From Paenibacillus tarimensis (GTDB taxonomy: Bacteria; Bacillota; Bacilli; Paenibacillales; Paenibacillaceae), in NCBI RefSeq assembly GCF_021532315.1, contig NZ_JAKGAO010000009.1, positions 62,001 through 126,000 on the forward strand: a DNA stretch of 64,000 bases. The letters run 5' to 3'. How positions within the stretch are numbered: the stretch's first letter is position 1; every line of letters begins with the position of its first letter. The notes under the pieces are model-generated. The model made no database searches. It was not told the DNA's origin and worked only from the letters and a program-made list of their open reading frames with translations. The position numbers and the translations under genes were made by a program. Below, one piece after another: positions 50,856 to 59,318 of the stretch.

Positions 50856-51878
50856 ATGAATAGAAACGTTGTTAACCGGTTGTTTTGGGGTCTGTTTATC
50901 GCAGGTCTCGGTGTATTGTTTCTGCTTCAGCAGACAGGTTTTTTTCCTGGTTTGGCGCTTGGTGCTCTACTTGCGAAATTCTGGCCGTGCATACTAATCT
51001 TATTAGGCTTGCAGAGCATTATCGTCGAACGAAAGTACGGAGGCGGATGGTGGGGCAGCGTTCTGCTGCTGCTGGGCTGTTATTTTCTCGTGCGTAACCT
51101 CGGTCTGATCAGCTTGTCTCTGGGTGATCTTATACGCGTAGGGTGGCCGGTCGTGCTGATTATTATCGGGATCAATATGATATTCAGGCCTGGCAGAGGA
51201 AGCCGGGACAGCTCGGATGAGGAGTGGAAAGCCTACCCGGATCAAAAGCCCGAAAGGCCGGTTCCGCCGGCACCGCCCCTTCATCCCGATCCGTTAGCCA
51301 AGAGGGATACCGAAGAGGAAAGCCATGGTTACGGATATGGCAGGGCAGTTCCTCCCCGCCCGGAAGAGATGAACGGGCAGTATGGCAACAGCGGGGATGC
51401 AGGCTATGGCGAGCATGGCCAGCAGCGTGGGATGGGCAGTAATCAGCGAAATCAGCGTCATGCGAATGAACGTGTGGAGTGGTGGGATTCCAATCCCAAG
51501 ACCCAAACACGGTCCAGCTTTATCGGCGATATCCATCTTGGGCAGGATTACTGGGAACTGAAGCCGCTAAATATCTCACATTTCATTGGGGATACGGTGA
51601 TTGATCTTACCAAAGCACAGATTGCCCCGGGTGAGACGAAGATTACGGTTTCTTCCTTTATCGGTGATGTAAAGGTGTTTATCCCGAATGATTATGAGGT
51701 AGGATTTCAGGTGGTATCCAGCGCATTCATCGGAGATGCGAAGGTTCTAGACCGCAAGGAAGGCGGCATATTCAGTCATATGAATATTGAGACGCCTTAC
51801 TATCATGAATGTGACAAGAGAATCCGTCTCGTCGTCAGCTCATTTATCGGGGATGTACGTGTCACTAAGGTAGGGTGA
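50856..51878 (+). CDS. liaF: LiaF-like membrane inhibitor protein
   Basis: LiaF keeps the LiaS kinase off when the envelope is intact. The 340-residue protein has three or four N-terminal helices, then a Pro/Gly/Glu/Gln-rich linker (residues 115-210). The C-terminal domain is built of beta repeats. The motif (S/H/A)FIGD occurs five times (RSSFIGD, ISHFIGD, VSSFIGD, SSAFIGD, VSSFIGD), as in the toast_rack LiaF C-terminal fold. LiaS and LiaR follow directly, so the assignment as liaF is secure by context. Confidence 0.9.
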   Translation: MNRNVVNRLFWGLFIAGLGVLFLLQQTGFFPGLALGALLAKFWPCILILLGLQSIIVERKYGGGWWGSVLLLLGCYFLVRNLGLISLSLGDLIRVGWPVVLIIIGINMIFRPGRGSRDSSDEEWKAYPDQKPERPVPPAPPLHPDPLAKRDTEEESHGYGYGRAVPPRPEEMNGQYGNSGDAGYGEHGQQRGMGSNQRNQRHANERVEWWDSNPKTQTRSSFIGDIHLGQDYWELKPLNISHFIGDTVIDLTKAQIAPGETKITVSSFIGDVKVFIPNDYEVGFQVVSSAFIGDAKVLDRKEGGIFSHMNIETPYYHECDKRIRLVVSSFIGDVRVTKVG

Positions 51879-51885
51879 AGAAGAT

Positions 51886-52935
51886 TTGATCGTTAGATTA
51901 TGGAGAAGCAGCAAATGGGAGCTCATTTTGCTCATGATGAGCTCCTCAATCCTGTCTCTGGGAGTTTGCGGCGCAGGCCTGTACTATATTCCGCCAGGGA
52001 CGCCGCTGACCGAAAAATGGCTCGCCGTTGCGGCTGCTTTTGTCGTTATTAATGCGGCTTTCGGTTACTGGGCGGGCCGGCGTATGCAGCGCGGAATTGA
52101 TTCAATTCATCTGGCGGTCAAGCAGGTGTCCAGCGGTAATCTGGCTGTCCGGCTTCCTGAAGGCGGAGCCCGGTCATTCACGGCAGCCTTCCGGGAATTC
52201 AATGAGATGGCAGCTGCTCTGGAGCGGAAGATGAAGTGGCTGCAGCGGGAGGGTGAGCAGCAGGTTATGCGGGAGGAGGCCTCTAACGAGGCGGCCATAC
52301 TCGAGGAGCGCAAGCGCCTTGCCCGGGACTTGCATGATACGGTGAGTCAGCAGCTGTTCGCCATCCACATGGCCGCATCCTCGATGCCTAAGCTGCTGGA
52401 GCTGGATCGTGCCAGGGCTGACAGCGTGATGCAGCAGCTGATTGATATGTCATCAATGGCACAGCGGCAGATGAGAGGGTTTATCGCGCAGCTGCGTCCT
52501 CTTGAGCTGGAGGGGAGATCGCTGCAACAGGCGCTTGATAAGTGGTTTCCGGATTACTGCCGTCAGAACAGGCTGCAGGGGGAGCTGGGATGCCGGGTTA
52601 CAGGGGAGCTATCGGAGGCTAAGGAGCATCAGCTGTTCCTGATCATTCAAGAGGCGATGGCCAACGTAGTGAAGCATGCCGATGCCCGTAAGGTAACCCT
52701 CAACCTGGTTGAGTATGAGCGGAACTATGTGATGACGCTGCAGGATGATGGAGCCGGCTTTCGAGCAGACCAAGTGAAGACGGGTTCTTACGGGCTCTCT
52801 ACGATGAGAGAGCGTTCACAGAAGCTCGGCGGCGATACCGAGATTCTCAGCAAGCCCGGTGCGGGCACGCGGATCAAGGTGACCATCCCGAAATATGAAC
52901 AAGAGGAGCAGGACGGCGATGAGCGAAGCGGTTAA
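51886..52935 (+). CDS. liaS: LiaS-like sensor histidine kinase
   Basis: The 349-residue kinase has two N-terminal membrane helices, a HAMP region (VKQVSSGNLAVRLPEG), and the NarL-type dimerisation box with the phosphorylated His150 (LARDLHDTVSQQLF). An HATPase domain follows (IIQEAMANVVKHADA, DDGAGFRAD, GLSTMRERSQKLGG). It starts at TTG 51886, eight bases after AGGGTGA that overlaps the liaF stop. Its stop lies inside liaR, so the genes overlap and are translationally coupled. Confidence 0.9.
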   Translation: MIVRLWRSSKWELILLMMSSSILSLGVCGAGLYYIPPGTPLTEKWLAVAAAFVVINAAFGYWAGRRMQRGIDSIHLAVKQVSSGNLAVRLPEGGARSFTAAFREFNEMAAALERKMKWLQREGEQQVMREEASNEAAILEERKRLARDLHDTVSQQLFAIHMAASSMPKLLELDRARADSVMQQLIDMSSMAQRQMRGFIAQLRPLELEGRSLQQALDKWFPDYCRQNRLQGELGCRVTGELSEAKEHQLFLIIQEAMANVVKHADARKVTLNLVEYERNYVMTLQDDGAGFRADQVKTGSYGLSTMRERSQKLGGDTEILSKPGAGTRIKVTIPKYEQEEQDGDERSG

Positions 52936-53584
52936 GTGGAAGCTGATGATTGTAGATGACCATGATATGGTAAGGGCTGGTCTCCGGACTTATCTGATGC
53001 TAGAGCCTAAATTTGAGGTGGTCGCCGAGGCGGGAAGCGGCGAGGATGCCGTCAAGGTCCTGGCGGGCTTGGCTGACGGAGACAAACCGGATATTATTCT
53101 GATGGATTTAATGATGCCGGGAATGGATGGCGTGGAGACAACACGTAAGGTACTCGAAATTTACCCTGGTATTAAGATCGTTCTGCTGACCTCCTTCCTG
53201 GAGGATGAGAAGGTGGTGGCTGCAATTGAAGCCGGTGCGGTCAGCTATTGTCTGAAGACGGTGTCTGCAGAGGAGCTTATCTACGCCCTAAACGGTGCGG
53301 TTAGGGGGATGCCGGTCATGACCGGTGATGTGTCGCAGGCGTTAACCCGCGGTTTGCGGCAGCGCTCCTCGCAAGGGACAGATGAGGGACTAACAGAACG
53401 GGAGAAGGAAGTGCTTTACCTTGTTGCCGAAGGCCGTTCCAATAAGGAGATCGCCGAGGAGCTCCACATCAGTATTAAGACAGTAAAGACGCATGTTAGC
53501 AACCTCCTCATGAAATGTGAACTGGAGGACCGCACCCAGTTAGCTGTGCTTGCGCACCGCAAAGGCTGGATTCGTCCGGTCTGA
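52919..53584 (+). CDS. liaR: LiaR-like response regulator
   Basis: The 221-residue protein has a receiver domain with the phosphorylated Asp63 (DIILMDLMMPGMDG) and a LuxR-type helix-turn-helix (LTEREKEVLYLVAEGRSNKEIAEELHISIKTVKTHVSNLLMKC). It forms the LiaFSR envelope-stress system with the two genes before it. It overlaps liaS by 17 bases. ATG 52919 has AGGAG nearby. Direct targets of LiaR in Paenibacillus are not visible here; the next gene, yugN, has its own hairpin-containing leader. Confidence 0.9.
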   Translation: MSEAVKWKLMIVDDHDMVRAGLRTYLMLEPKFEVVAEAGSGEDAVKVLAGLADGDKPDIILMDLMMPGMDGVETTRKVLEIYPGIKIVLLTSFLEDEKVVAAIEAGAVSYCLKTVSAEELIYALNGAVRGMPVMTGDVSQALTRGLRQRSSQGTDEGLTEREKEVLYLVAEGRSNKEIAEELHISIKTVKTHVSNLLMKCELEDRTQLAVLAHRKGWIRPV

Positions 53585-53610
53585 TTACATAACGGCAGCA
53601 TAAATGGGCA

Positions 53611-53642
53611 TCCTAACCGGTAATAACGTTCGGTTAGGAGGG
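53611..53642 (+). promoter_or_regulatory. hairpin overlapping the yugN ribosome site
   Basis: TCCTAACCG (53611-53619) pairs with CGGTTAGGA (53631-53639), whose end forms the AGGAGGG Shine-Dalgarno (53636-53642) of yugN. Folding would hide it. It could also serve as part of a liaR terminator, but no T-run follows. Confidence 0.5.
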
Positions 53643-53649
53643 AAAACCT

Positions 53650-54066
53650 GTGATTCCGATCTCATCCAGCCTGGAGAACAGCAGTCACGAGTTTACGGAA
53701 GTAAGGAATCTATTGAAGGACTATAAATTCAGTCTCGGCGGCAACTGGGACTACAAGAGCGGTTTTTTTGACCGGTTTCTTGATGAGGAGGCTCATAAGG
53801 TCTGGCTTCGTCTACCTTTTGAAGTTACGAGCGGCAATATTGATGAGGACCGTGAGGAGCTCGATGCAAAAATCCGGTTCGGACAGCCGTTTGTCCTTAA
53901 GCATCTCTATAACGAGGGCATTGAGCATGACGCCACGCCGCGCGTCTTCGGCGCATTGTTTGACCAGTTTCAGCACCCGCTTGATCCTGATGCTCCGGTA
54001 GAGGATAAATGGCTGCAGAAGGGTGAAGAGGTTTTAAGACAAATCGAGCGGATTATGCCGGGCTGA
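53650..54066 (+). CDS. yugN: YugN-like protein
   Basis: The 138-residue protein has the YugN-like features GGNWDYKSGFFDRFLDEEAHKVWLRLPFE and a tail segment with FGQPFVLKHLYNEG. It is soluble, and no activity is established for the family. The start is GTG 53650 with a strong AGGAGGG eight bases upstream that can be hidden in a hairpin. It lies between liaFSR and htrA with a terminator after it. Confidence 0.82.
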   Translation: MIPISSSLENSSHEFTEVRNLLKDYKFSLGGNWDYKSGFFDRFLDEEAHKVWLRLPFEVTSGNIDEDREELDAKIRFGQPFVLKHLYNEGIEHDATPRVFGALFDQFQHPLDPDAPVEDKWLQKGEEVLRQIERIMPG

Positions 54067-54103
54067 CGGGGCTCTACAACCATAATAATCAACGTACAGC
54101 CAG

Positions 54104-54143
54104 GAGGTGATTGTTCCCGCGGTTCGGGGGCCATCGCCTTTTT
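54104..54143 (+). terminator. terminator of yugN
   Basis: AGGTGAT...CCCG pairs with CGGG...ATCGCCT, then TTTTT. Confidence 0.75.
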
Positions 54144-54348
54144 GCATGTTATTGTTTCCATGACGAGGGGCTACGTCGGAGTACCTATTCTTTACTTTTT
54201 CAATGGTAGGTCGGATTTCCTTTTTTTATTTATGTTTAAATCTTTTTTAAGATTGGTTTAATGTAGAATGTGCATGATAGTAATACACAATCATTCCGCG
54301 TTGAATCTTATCCTACAACCGGATTAAGGATATAAGGAGGAGTAGAGC

Positions 54349-55926
54349 ATGGACGATCAAAACAAGAAAAATCCTTATGATGACTTCTTTCGGGGAGAAG
54401 AGGGAGACAGGCGCCAGCGTACGGAGAAGCCGGAGTCAGAGCAGTCAGCGGAATCAGAGCAGGCTGAGAAACCGTCTTACTACTATTCATATGGTCCATT
54501 CAAGTCAGCAGCCTATGATAACGGGCAGCCGCAGGAAAGATCGGAAGCATCTGAGGAGCAGCGGCGGGATTCCGGTCACGGTATCCGTGAGGTTGTAGAG
54601 GTAACCCCGCCGAAACCGGTTCCGCAATATAATCAGGGAGCGCCTGCCGGAACCAAAAGCGGATGGCAGCTCAAGGAAAAGCGCCGTTCATCCTGGAAGC
54701 CGATGTTTGCTTCTTTTATGACGGGAGTCATTCTGCTTGGCGGACTGATGGTAACAGCTGACTATCAGAACTGGTTCACCGCTGATCAAGCCATTGTGGC
54801 GCAGTCTGGTGAGAGCGGTTCAGGTTCACTTGCCAACTCACAGGGCGGGAGCACCGTCTCTAATGCCATGGATATCGTCCGGCCGAACAATATTGCCAAA
54901 GTCTTCGAGCAGTCAAGTCCGGCAGTAGTAAAGATTGAGACGTATGTTCAAAGCCGGAGCAGCAGCGGCGGCACCCTGTTCGAGGACCCGTTCTTCCGCC
55001 AGTTCTTCGGAGATAACTTTACGGCGCCAACACAGCCCGAGACTAACAATGGCAGCCAGTTTGTGCCAAGCGGTCTAGGTTCCGGGTTTTTCTTCGATGA
55101 AACGGGCTATATTTTGACCAACCAGCATGTAATCGGCAACTCAGAACAAATCAAGGTGACGGTCCAGGGTTATGATCAGCCGCTTGAAGCGAAGCTGCTC
55201 GGCTCAAGCTACGAGCTGGATCTGGCTGTACTAAAGGTAGAGGGTGACAAGGCCTTCCCAACGCTTAAGCTGGGAGATTCAAGCGCTATTAATATCGGTG
55301 ACTGGGTTGTAGCTATCGGCAATCCGAACGGATTCGACCACACGGTTACCGTGGGTGTGCTGAGCGCGAAGGAGCGTCCGATCACCATCCCGGACACGGA
55401 AGGCACCCGCAACTATGAGCATCTGCTGCAAACGGACGCATCCATCAACCCGGGTAACTCCGGCGGTCCGCTGATTAACCTGAACGGCGAGGTTATCGGC
55501 ATTAACACCGCTGTTAGTACACAGGCCCAGGGCATCGGCTTTGCGATCCCGACAAGCACTATTCTTGAGGTGCTCGATAATCTGAAGAATAACAAGGAGA
55601 TTCCGAAGGAGCCAGTGCCTTTCATCGGTGCTACACTTGGCGATATGAATGAACAGATTGCGGCCGAGCTTGGCCTCGAAACAACCAAGGGATCCATTGT
55701 TTCGAATATCACATACAAATCGCCGGCCTATATTGCGGATCTGCGCCAATATGATGTCATCACCGGCATGGACGGCAAAGATTACGATACAAAAGAAGGA
55801 CTAATCGCCGCAATCAAGAAAAAGAATGTAGGCGATTCGGTAACCTTGCATGTCATCCGCAACGGACAAAAGATTGATCTGGATGTTGTCATCGGCAACA
55901 AAAATGATTTCAATGTATCCGGGTAA
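54349..55926 (+). CDS. htrA: HtrA-type serine protease (S1C)
   Basis: HtrA degrades or refolds damaged proteins at the cell surface. The 525-residue protein starts with a hydrophilic, disordered cytoplasmic arm (residues 1-115), then a membrane helix (SFMTGVILLGGLMVTADYQ, about 120-140). A trypsin-like domain carries the triad His260 (TNQHVIG), Asp291 (ELDLAVLK) and Ser371 (NPGNSGGPL). A PDZ domain (residues 430-520) follows. Response regulator and kinase genes lie behind it. A terminator-like hairpin at 55944-55973 separates them, so partial read-through is likely. Confidence 0.93.
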   Translation: MDDQNKKNPYDDFFRGEEGDRRQRTEKPESEQSAESEQAEKPSYYYSYGPFKSAAYDNGQPQERSEASEEQRRDSGHGIREVVEVTPPKPVPQYNQGAPAGTKSGWQLKEKRRSSWKPMFASFMTGVILLGGLMVTADYQNWFTADQAIVAQSGESGSGSLANSQGGSTVSNAMDIVRPNNIAKVFEQSSPAVVKIETYVQSRSSSGGTLFEDPFFRQFFGDNFTAPTQPETNNGSQFVPSGLGSGFFFDETGYILTNQHVIGNSEQIKVTVQGYDQPLEAKLLGSSYELDLAVLKVEGDKAFPTLKLGDSSAINIGDWVVAIGNPNGFDHTVTVGVLSAKERPITIPDTEGTRNYEHLLQTDASINPGNSGGPLINLNGEVIGINTAVSTQAQGIGFAIPTSTILEVLDNLKNNKEIPKEPVPFIGATLGDMNEQIAAELGLETTKGSIVSNITYKSPAYIADLRQYDVITGMDGKDYDTKEGLIAAIKKKNVGDSVTLHVIRNGQKIDLDVVIGNKNDFNVSG

Positions 55927-55943
55927 CAGATCGTACTTGCGGG

Positions 55944-55975
55944 GCGCAGGCAGGCTGAAAGGCCTGTCTGCGCTC
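55944..55975 (+). terminator. hairpin between htrA and the regulator genes
   Basis: GCGCAGGCAGGC (55944-55955) pairs with GCCTGTCTGCGC (55962-55973). The T-run is short (CTTG), so read-through is likely. Confidence 0.5.
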
Positions 55976-56009
55976 CTTGTTATGAGAGGGAATATAAGGG
56001 GGAAGCTTC

Positions 56010-56702
56010 ATGAGGCCTAAAATTTTGGTTGTTGACGATGATGAGAAGATTACATCTTTATTAAGACGCTCGCTCGCCTTCGAGGGCTATGAAATTATGA
56101 CGGCCAATGACGGTCTAAGCGGACTCAAGGCCATGCTGACAAGTGAACCGGATATGGTCGTGCTCGATGTAATGATGCCGAATGTGGATGGCTGGGAAGT
56201 ATGCCGCAGGATCAGGGAGAGCGGGAGTACGGTTCCAATTCTGATGTTAACAGCGAAGGACGAGATTAAGGACCGGGTCAAGGGGCTTGATATGGGGGCG
56301 GACGATTATCTGGTGAAGCCGTTCGCGCTGGAAGAACTGCTGGCAAGAGTCCGTGCGCTGCTCCGCCGCAAGTCGGATAAGGCCGATACCGGTGCAGGCA
56401 GGCTTGTATTTGAAGATCTGGTGCTTGATATTGATTCGCGTGAAGCGATCCGTTCAGGCAGGGCGTTCGATCTGACAAGCAAGGAGTTCGATCTGCTTCA
56501 TCTGTTCATGCAGAATCCTCGCCGCGTCCTTACACGGGAGACTATTATGGAGAAAATATGGGGCTATGATTACAGCGGAGAGTCCAACGTGCTGGAGGTT
56601 TATATTGCCATGCTGCGCCAGAAGACGGAAGAGGGAGGAGCCAAGCGGCTAATCCAGACGGTAAGGGGCACAGGTTATGTGCTTAAAGGAGAGAATGGCT
56701 GA
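56010..56702 (+). CDS. OmpR-family response regulator
   Basis: The 230-residue protein has a receiver domain with phosphorylated Asp53 (MVVLDVMMPNVDG) and an OmpR-type winged helix (DLTSKEFDLLHLFMQNPRRVLTRETIMEKIWGYDYSGESNVLEVYIAMLRQK). It is paired with the kinase that overlaps it by one base. Location after htrA resembles the CssRS secretion-stress system, which controls htrA-type genes in Bacillus, but the match is by context and not proven. Confidence 0.88.
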   Translation: MRPKILVVDDDEKITSLLRRSLAFEGYEIMTANDGLSGLKAMLTSEPDMVVLDVMMPNVDGWEVCRRIRESGSTVPILMLTAKDEIKDRVKGLDMGADDYLVKPFALEELLARVRALLRRKSDKADTGAGRLVFEDLVLDIDSREAIRSGRAFDLTSKEFDLLHLFMQNPRRVLTRETIMEKIWGYDYSGESNVLEVYIAMLRQKTEEGGAKRLIQTVRGTGYVLKGENG

Positions 56703-58201
56703 TGTCGATCAGGCTGCGTCTTACCCTATGGTACTCCGGCATACTGGCCGTTACGATGGTCATCCTCGGCACGGCTATCTACTTCTTCGTCAATTACAAT
56801 ACGTACGGAGACATCAAGGAGCAGCTGAAGAGCCAGGCACACAAGATTCGTGCCGTACCGATCAGTAATCTTGATATCGTCCCCTTCGTCAGCTTGCAGT
56901 ATGAGGGTGTGTTCATACAGTTCGTCAATTACAACACCAGGGAAGTATTTCCGTTATCCGATACCATCCGCCGGTTTCAGCTTCAGCTTCCCTATCCCTC
57001 CAATCCATCCGGCCTGAAGGAAGGATTTGCGGATATGATGGTGGAAGGCTTTCATTTCTTGTCCTATCAGGTGCCGCTGCGGATGGAAGCGGGTGGAGAT
57101 ATCGTCGGACTTATACAGGTTGCCTATTATACGGACCAGCAGGAGCAGTATCTAAGCAGTCTGCGGACCATATTGGTGTTCACGTCCATCGTGGCGATTT
57201 TTCTGGCTTTTACGCTGGGACTGTTCCTTGCTCGTAAAGCGCTGCGGCCGATCGAGGACGTCATTCGTGCAACCAACCGGATCGAGAACGGCTCGAATCT
57301 CAGCGTGCGTATACCCCGGGGAGCACCTAATGATGAGCTTGGCCAGCTCACCGATACGCTGAACGGGATGCTGGAGCGGCTGGAGAAGACCTACAATGAT
57401 CTCGATGATGCCTACAAAGCTCAGAGAAGGTTTGTCTCGGATGCTTCGCATGAGCTGAGAACGCCTCTGACTACTATACGGGGTAATATTGACCTGCTGG
57501 AGAAAATGTGGCGGCCTGAGCTGGCCGAAGCTTTCGCCGCGTCTCAAGGCGAGGGCGGCAAGGAGGTCGTGCTGAGTCCGGACCGGGCTGAACTGTCGCT
57601 GGAAGCCATGAAAGACATATCGGATGAGGCGAAACGGATGAGCCGGCTGGTTGCGGATATGCTGTCACTCGCACGCGCGGATGCAGGCTATGAGATGGAG
57701 AAGGAGCCAATCGAGCTGCTGCCGCTGGTAGAAGAGGTTGCACGCAGGGCGAACCTGCTGCCCCGGACAGCTGACTGGCGGATCGGGGATCTTTCGTCCA
57801 TTGAGGATGTACAGGTTATGGGCAATGCGGACTACCTGCGCCAGCTGATTTTTATCTTCATAGAGAATGCCTTCAAGTATACAGCGGAAGGTTATGTGGA
57901 ACTAAAGGCAATGCGGGTGGACGGCCAAGGGGGTCTGATCATACAGGATACCGGGATTGGCATGGACAATGACGAAGTTCCGCATATTTTCGAACGGTTC
58001 TACCGGGCGGATGAGTCACGGGGCAAGACGGCTGGGACAGGGCTCGGGCTTTCCATCGCGAAGTGGATTATTGACGAGCATAACGGCTCGGTCGAAGTAA
58101 AGACACGAGAAGGCGAGGGTACGACCTTCATCGTGTGGCTGCCGGTATTCTTTCCTCCTCAGGACGATTCAGGTATAATGAAAGAGCCGGACCAACACTA
58201 G
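56702..58201 (+). CDS. HAMP-domain sensor histidine kinase
   Basis: The 499-residue kinase has two membrane helices (residues 8-30 and about 150-175) around an extracytoplasmic sensor of about 120 residues. A HAMP domain follows, then the HisKA box with His250 (FVSDASHELRTPLTT). The HATPase domain includes FIFIENAFKYTAEG, DTGIGMDNDEVPHIFERFYR and GTGLGLSIAKWI. Its ATG overlaps the response regulator's stop (TGATG). Between residues 270 and 300 there is an insert of about 25 residues (RPELAEAFAASQGEGGKEVV) within the dimerisation domain. Confidence 0.88.
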   Translation: MSIRLRLTLWYSGILAVTMVILGTAIYFFVNYNTYGDIKEQLKSQAHKIRAVPISNLDIVPFVSLQYEGVFIQFVNYNTREVFPLSDTIRRFQLQLPYPSNPSGLKEGFADMMVEGFHFLSYQVPLRMEAGGDIVGLIQVAYYTDQQEQYLSSLRTILVFTSIVAIFLAFTLGLFLARKALRPIEDVIRATNRIENGSNLSVRIPRGAPNDELGQLTDTLNGMLERLEKTYNDLDDAYKAQRRFVSDASHELRTPLTTIRGNIDLLEKMWRPELAEAFAASQGEGGKEVVLSPDRAELSLEAMKDISDEAKRMSRLVADMLSLARADAGYEMEKEPIELLPLVEEVARRANLLPRTADWRIGDLSSIEDVQVMGNADYLRQLIFIFIENAFKYTAEGYVELKAMRVDGQGGLIIQDTGIGMDNDEVPHIFERFYRADESRGKTAGTGLGLSIAKWIIDEHNGSVEVKTREGEGTTFIVWLPVFFPPQDDSGIMKEPDQH

Positions 58202-58228
58202 CGGGTTAGGGCAGAAAGCGGGTGTACG

Positions 58229-59179
58229 ATGGAAATTGTGAAAATTTCTCCCCGCGGCTACTGCTATGGTGTCGTTGATGCCATGGTGCTTGCACTGCAA
58301 GCAGCGAAAAATATGGATTTGCCGCGGCCTATTTATATTCTCGGAATGATTGTTCACAACAAGCATGTTACGGATGCATTCGAACAGGAAGGCATCATCA
58401 CGCTTGATGGCGAGAACCGCCTTGAAATACTGGAGAAGATCGAGGAAGGAACCGTTATCTTCACCGCTCATGGTGTATCTCCTGAAGTCCGGCGCAGAGC
58501 GGAGCAGAAGGGTCTGGCTGTTGTAGACGCCACGTGCCCGGATGTTACCAGGACGCATGATTTGATCCGCGATAAGGTGGCGGAGGGCTATGAGATCATC
58601 TATATCGGCAAGAAGGGACATCCCGAGCCGGAAGGCGCGATTGGAATCGCGCCGGAGCATGTCCATCTGATCGAGCGTGAGGAAGAGATTGACCGGCTTG
58701 CGCTTAAAGACGCCAAAATCCTGATCACCAACCAGACGACCATGTCGCAGTGGGATATCCGCCACCTGGTAAACAAGCTCGTAGAGAAGTTCCCGGGCGC
58801 GGAGGTTCATAATGAGATTTGTCTGGCCACACAGGTGAGGCAGGAAGCAGTGGCCGGCCAGGCAGGACAGGCACAGCTCTGTATTGTGGTCGGTGATCCG
58901 CGGAGCAACAATTCAAACAGGCTTGCCCAGGTATCCGAGGAGATTTCGGGCGTAAAAGCCTACCGTGTTGCAGACGTAACGGAGATCCGCCGCGAATGGC
59001 TGGAGGGAATTGAGCGTGTTGCCGTTACTTCCGGAGCTTCAACACCTACTCCCATTACGAAGGAAGTTATCACCTATCTGGAGCAGTATGATCATGCTAA
59101 CCCGGATACATGGGAGCCAAGACGTACAGTAAACATGAAGAAGCTGCTGCCAACCCTGCGGGAGAAGACAACGAAGTAG
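58229..59179 (+). CDS. ispH: 4-hydroxy-3-methylbut-2-enyl diphosphate reductase
   Basis: IspH makes IPP and DMAPP in the last step of the MEP pathway using a 4Fe-4S cluster. The 316-residue protein has the three conserved cysteines: Cys12 (GYCYGVVDA), one in [11 protein letters not shown], and one in [12 protein letters not shown]. Motifs [18 protein letters not shown] and TSGASTPTP complete the signature. Its position beside aroF is conserved in no way I know of. A terminator that also carries a promoter element follows. Confidence 0.95.
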   Translation: MEIVKISPRGYCYGVVDAMVLALQAAKNMDLPRPIYILGMIVHNKHVTDAFEQEGIITLDGENRLEILEKIEEGTVIFTAHGVSPEVRRRAEQKGLAVVDATCPDVTRTHDLIRDKVAEGYEIIYIGKKGHPEPEGAIGIAPEHVHLIEREEEIDRLALKDAKILITNQTTMSQWDIRHLVNKLVEKFPGAEVHNEICLATQVRQEAVAGQAGQAQLCIVVGDPRSNNSNRLAQVSEEISGVKAYRVADVTEIRREWLEGIERVAVTSGASTPTPITKEVITYLEQYDHANPDTWEPRRTVNMKKLLPTLREKTTK

Positions 59180-59196
59180 AATATAGGCAATGAAAA

Positions 59197-59232
59197 AGAC
59201 GGTTGACGAACAGCCGTTTTTTTTTGTATACT
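59197..59232 (+). terminator. ispH terminator containing the aroF promoter -35
   Basis: GACGGTTG and CAGCCGT form the hairpin and a ten-T run follows. TTGACG (59203-59208) and TATACT (59227-59232), with an 18-base spacer, form a sigma-A-type promoter on the same DNA. Confidence 0.75.
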
Positions 59233-59297
59233 TACTTTAACGAATCAAAGCGAAAAAGCATAAAAGCATAAAAGTCTGAAAGCATATAAGCGTTTAA
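59233..59297 (+). repeat. A-rich short direct repeats before aroF
   Basis: A stretch of A-rich units with AAAGCATA or AAGCATAA repeated three to four times, between the -10 and the ribosome site. Function unknown. Confidence 0.35.
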
Positions 59298-59318
59298 GTG
59301 AAAAAGGGAGAGATGGTA

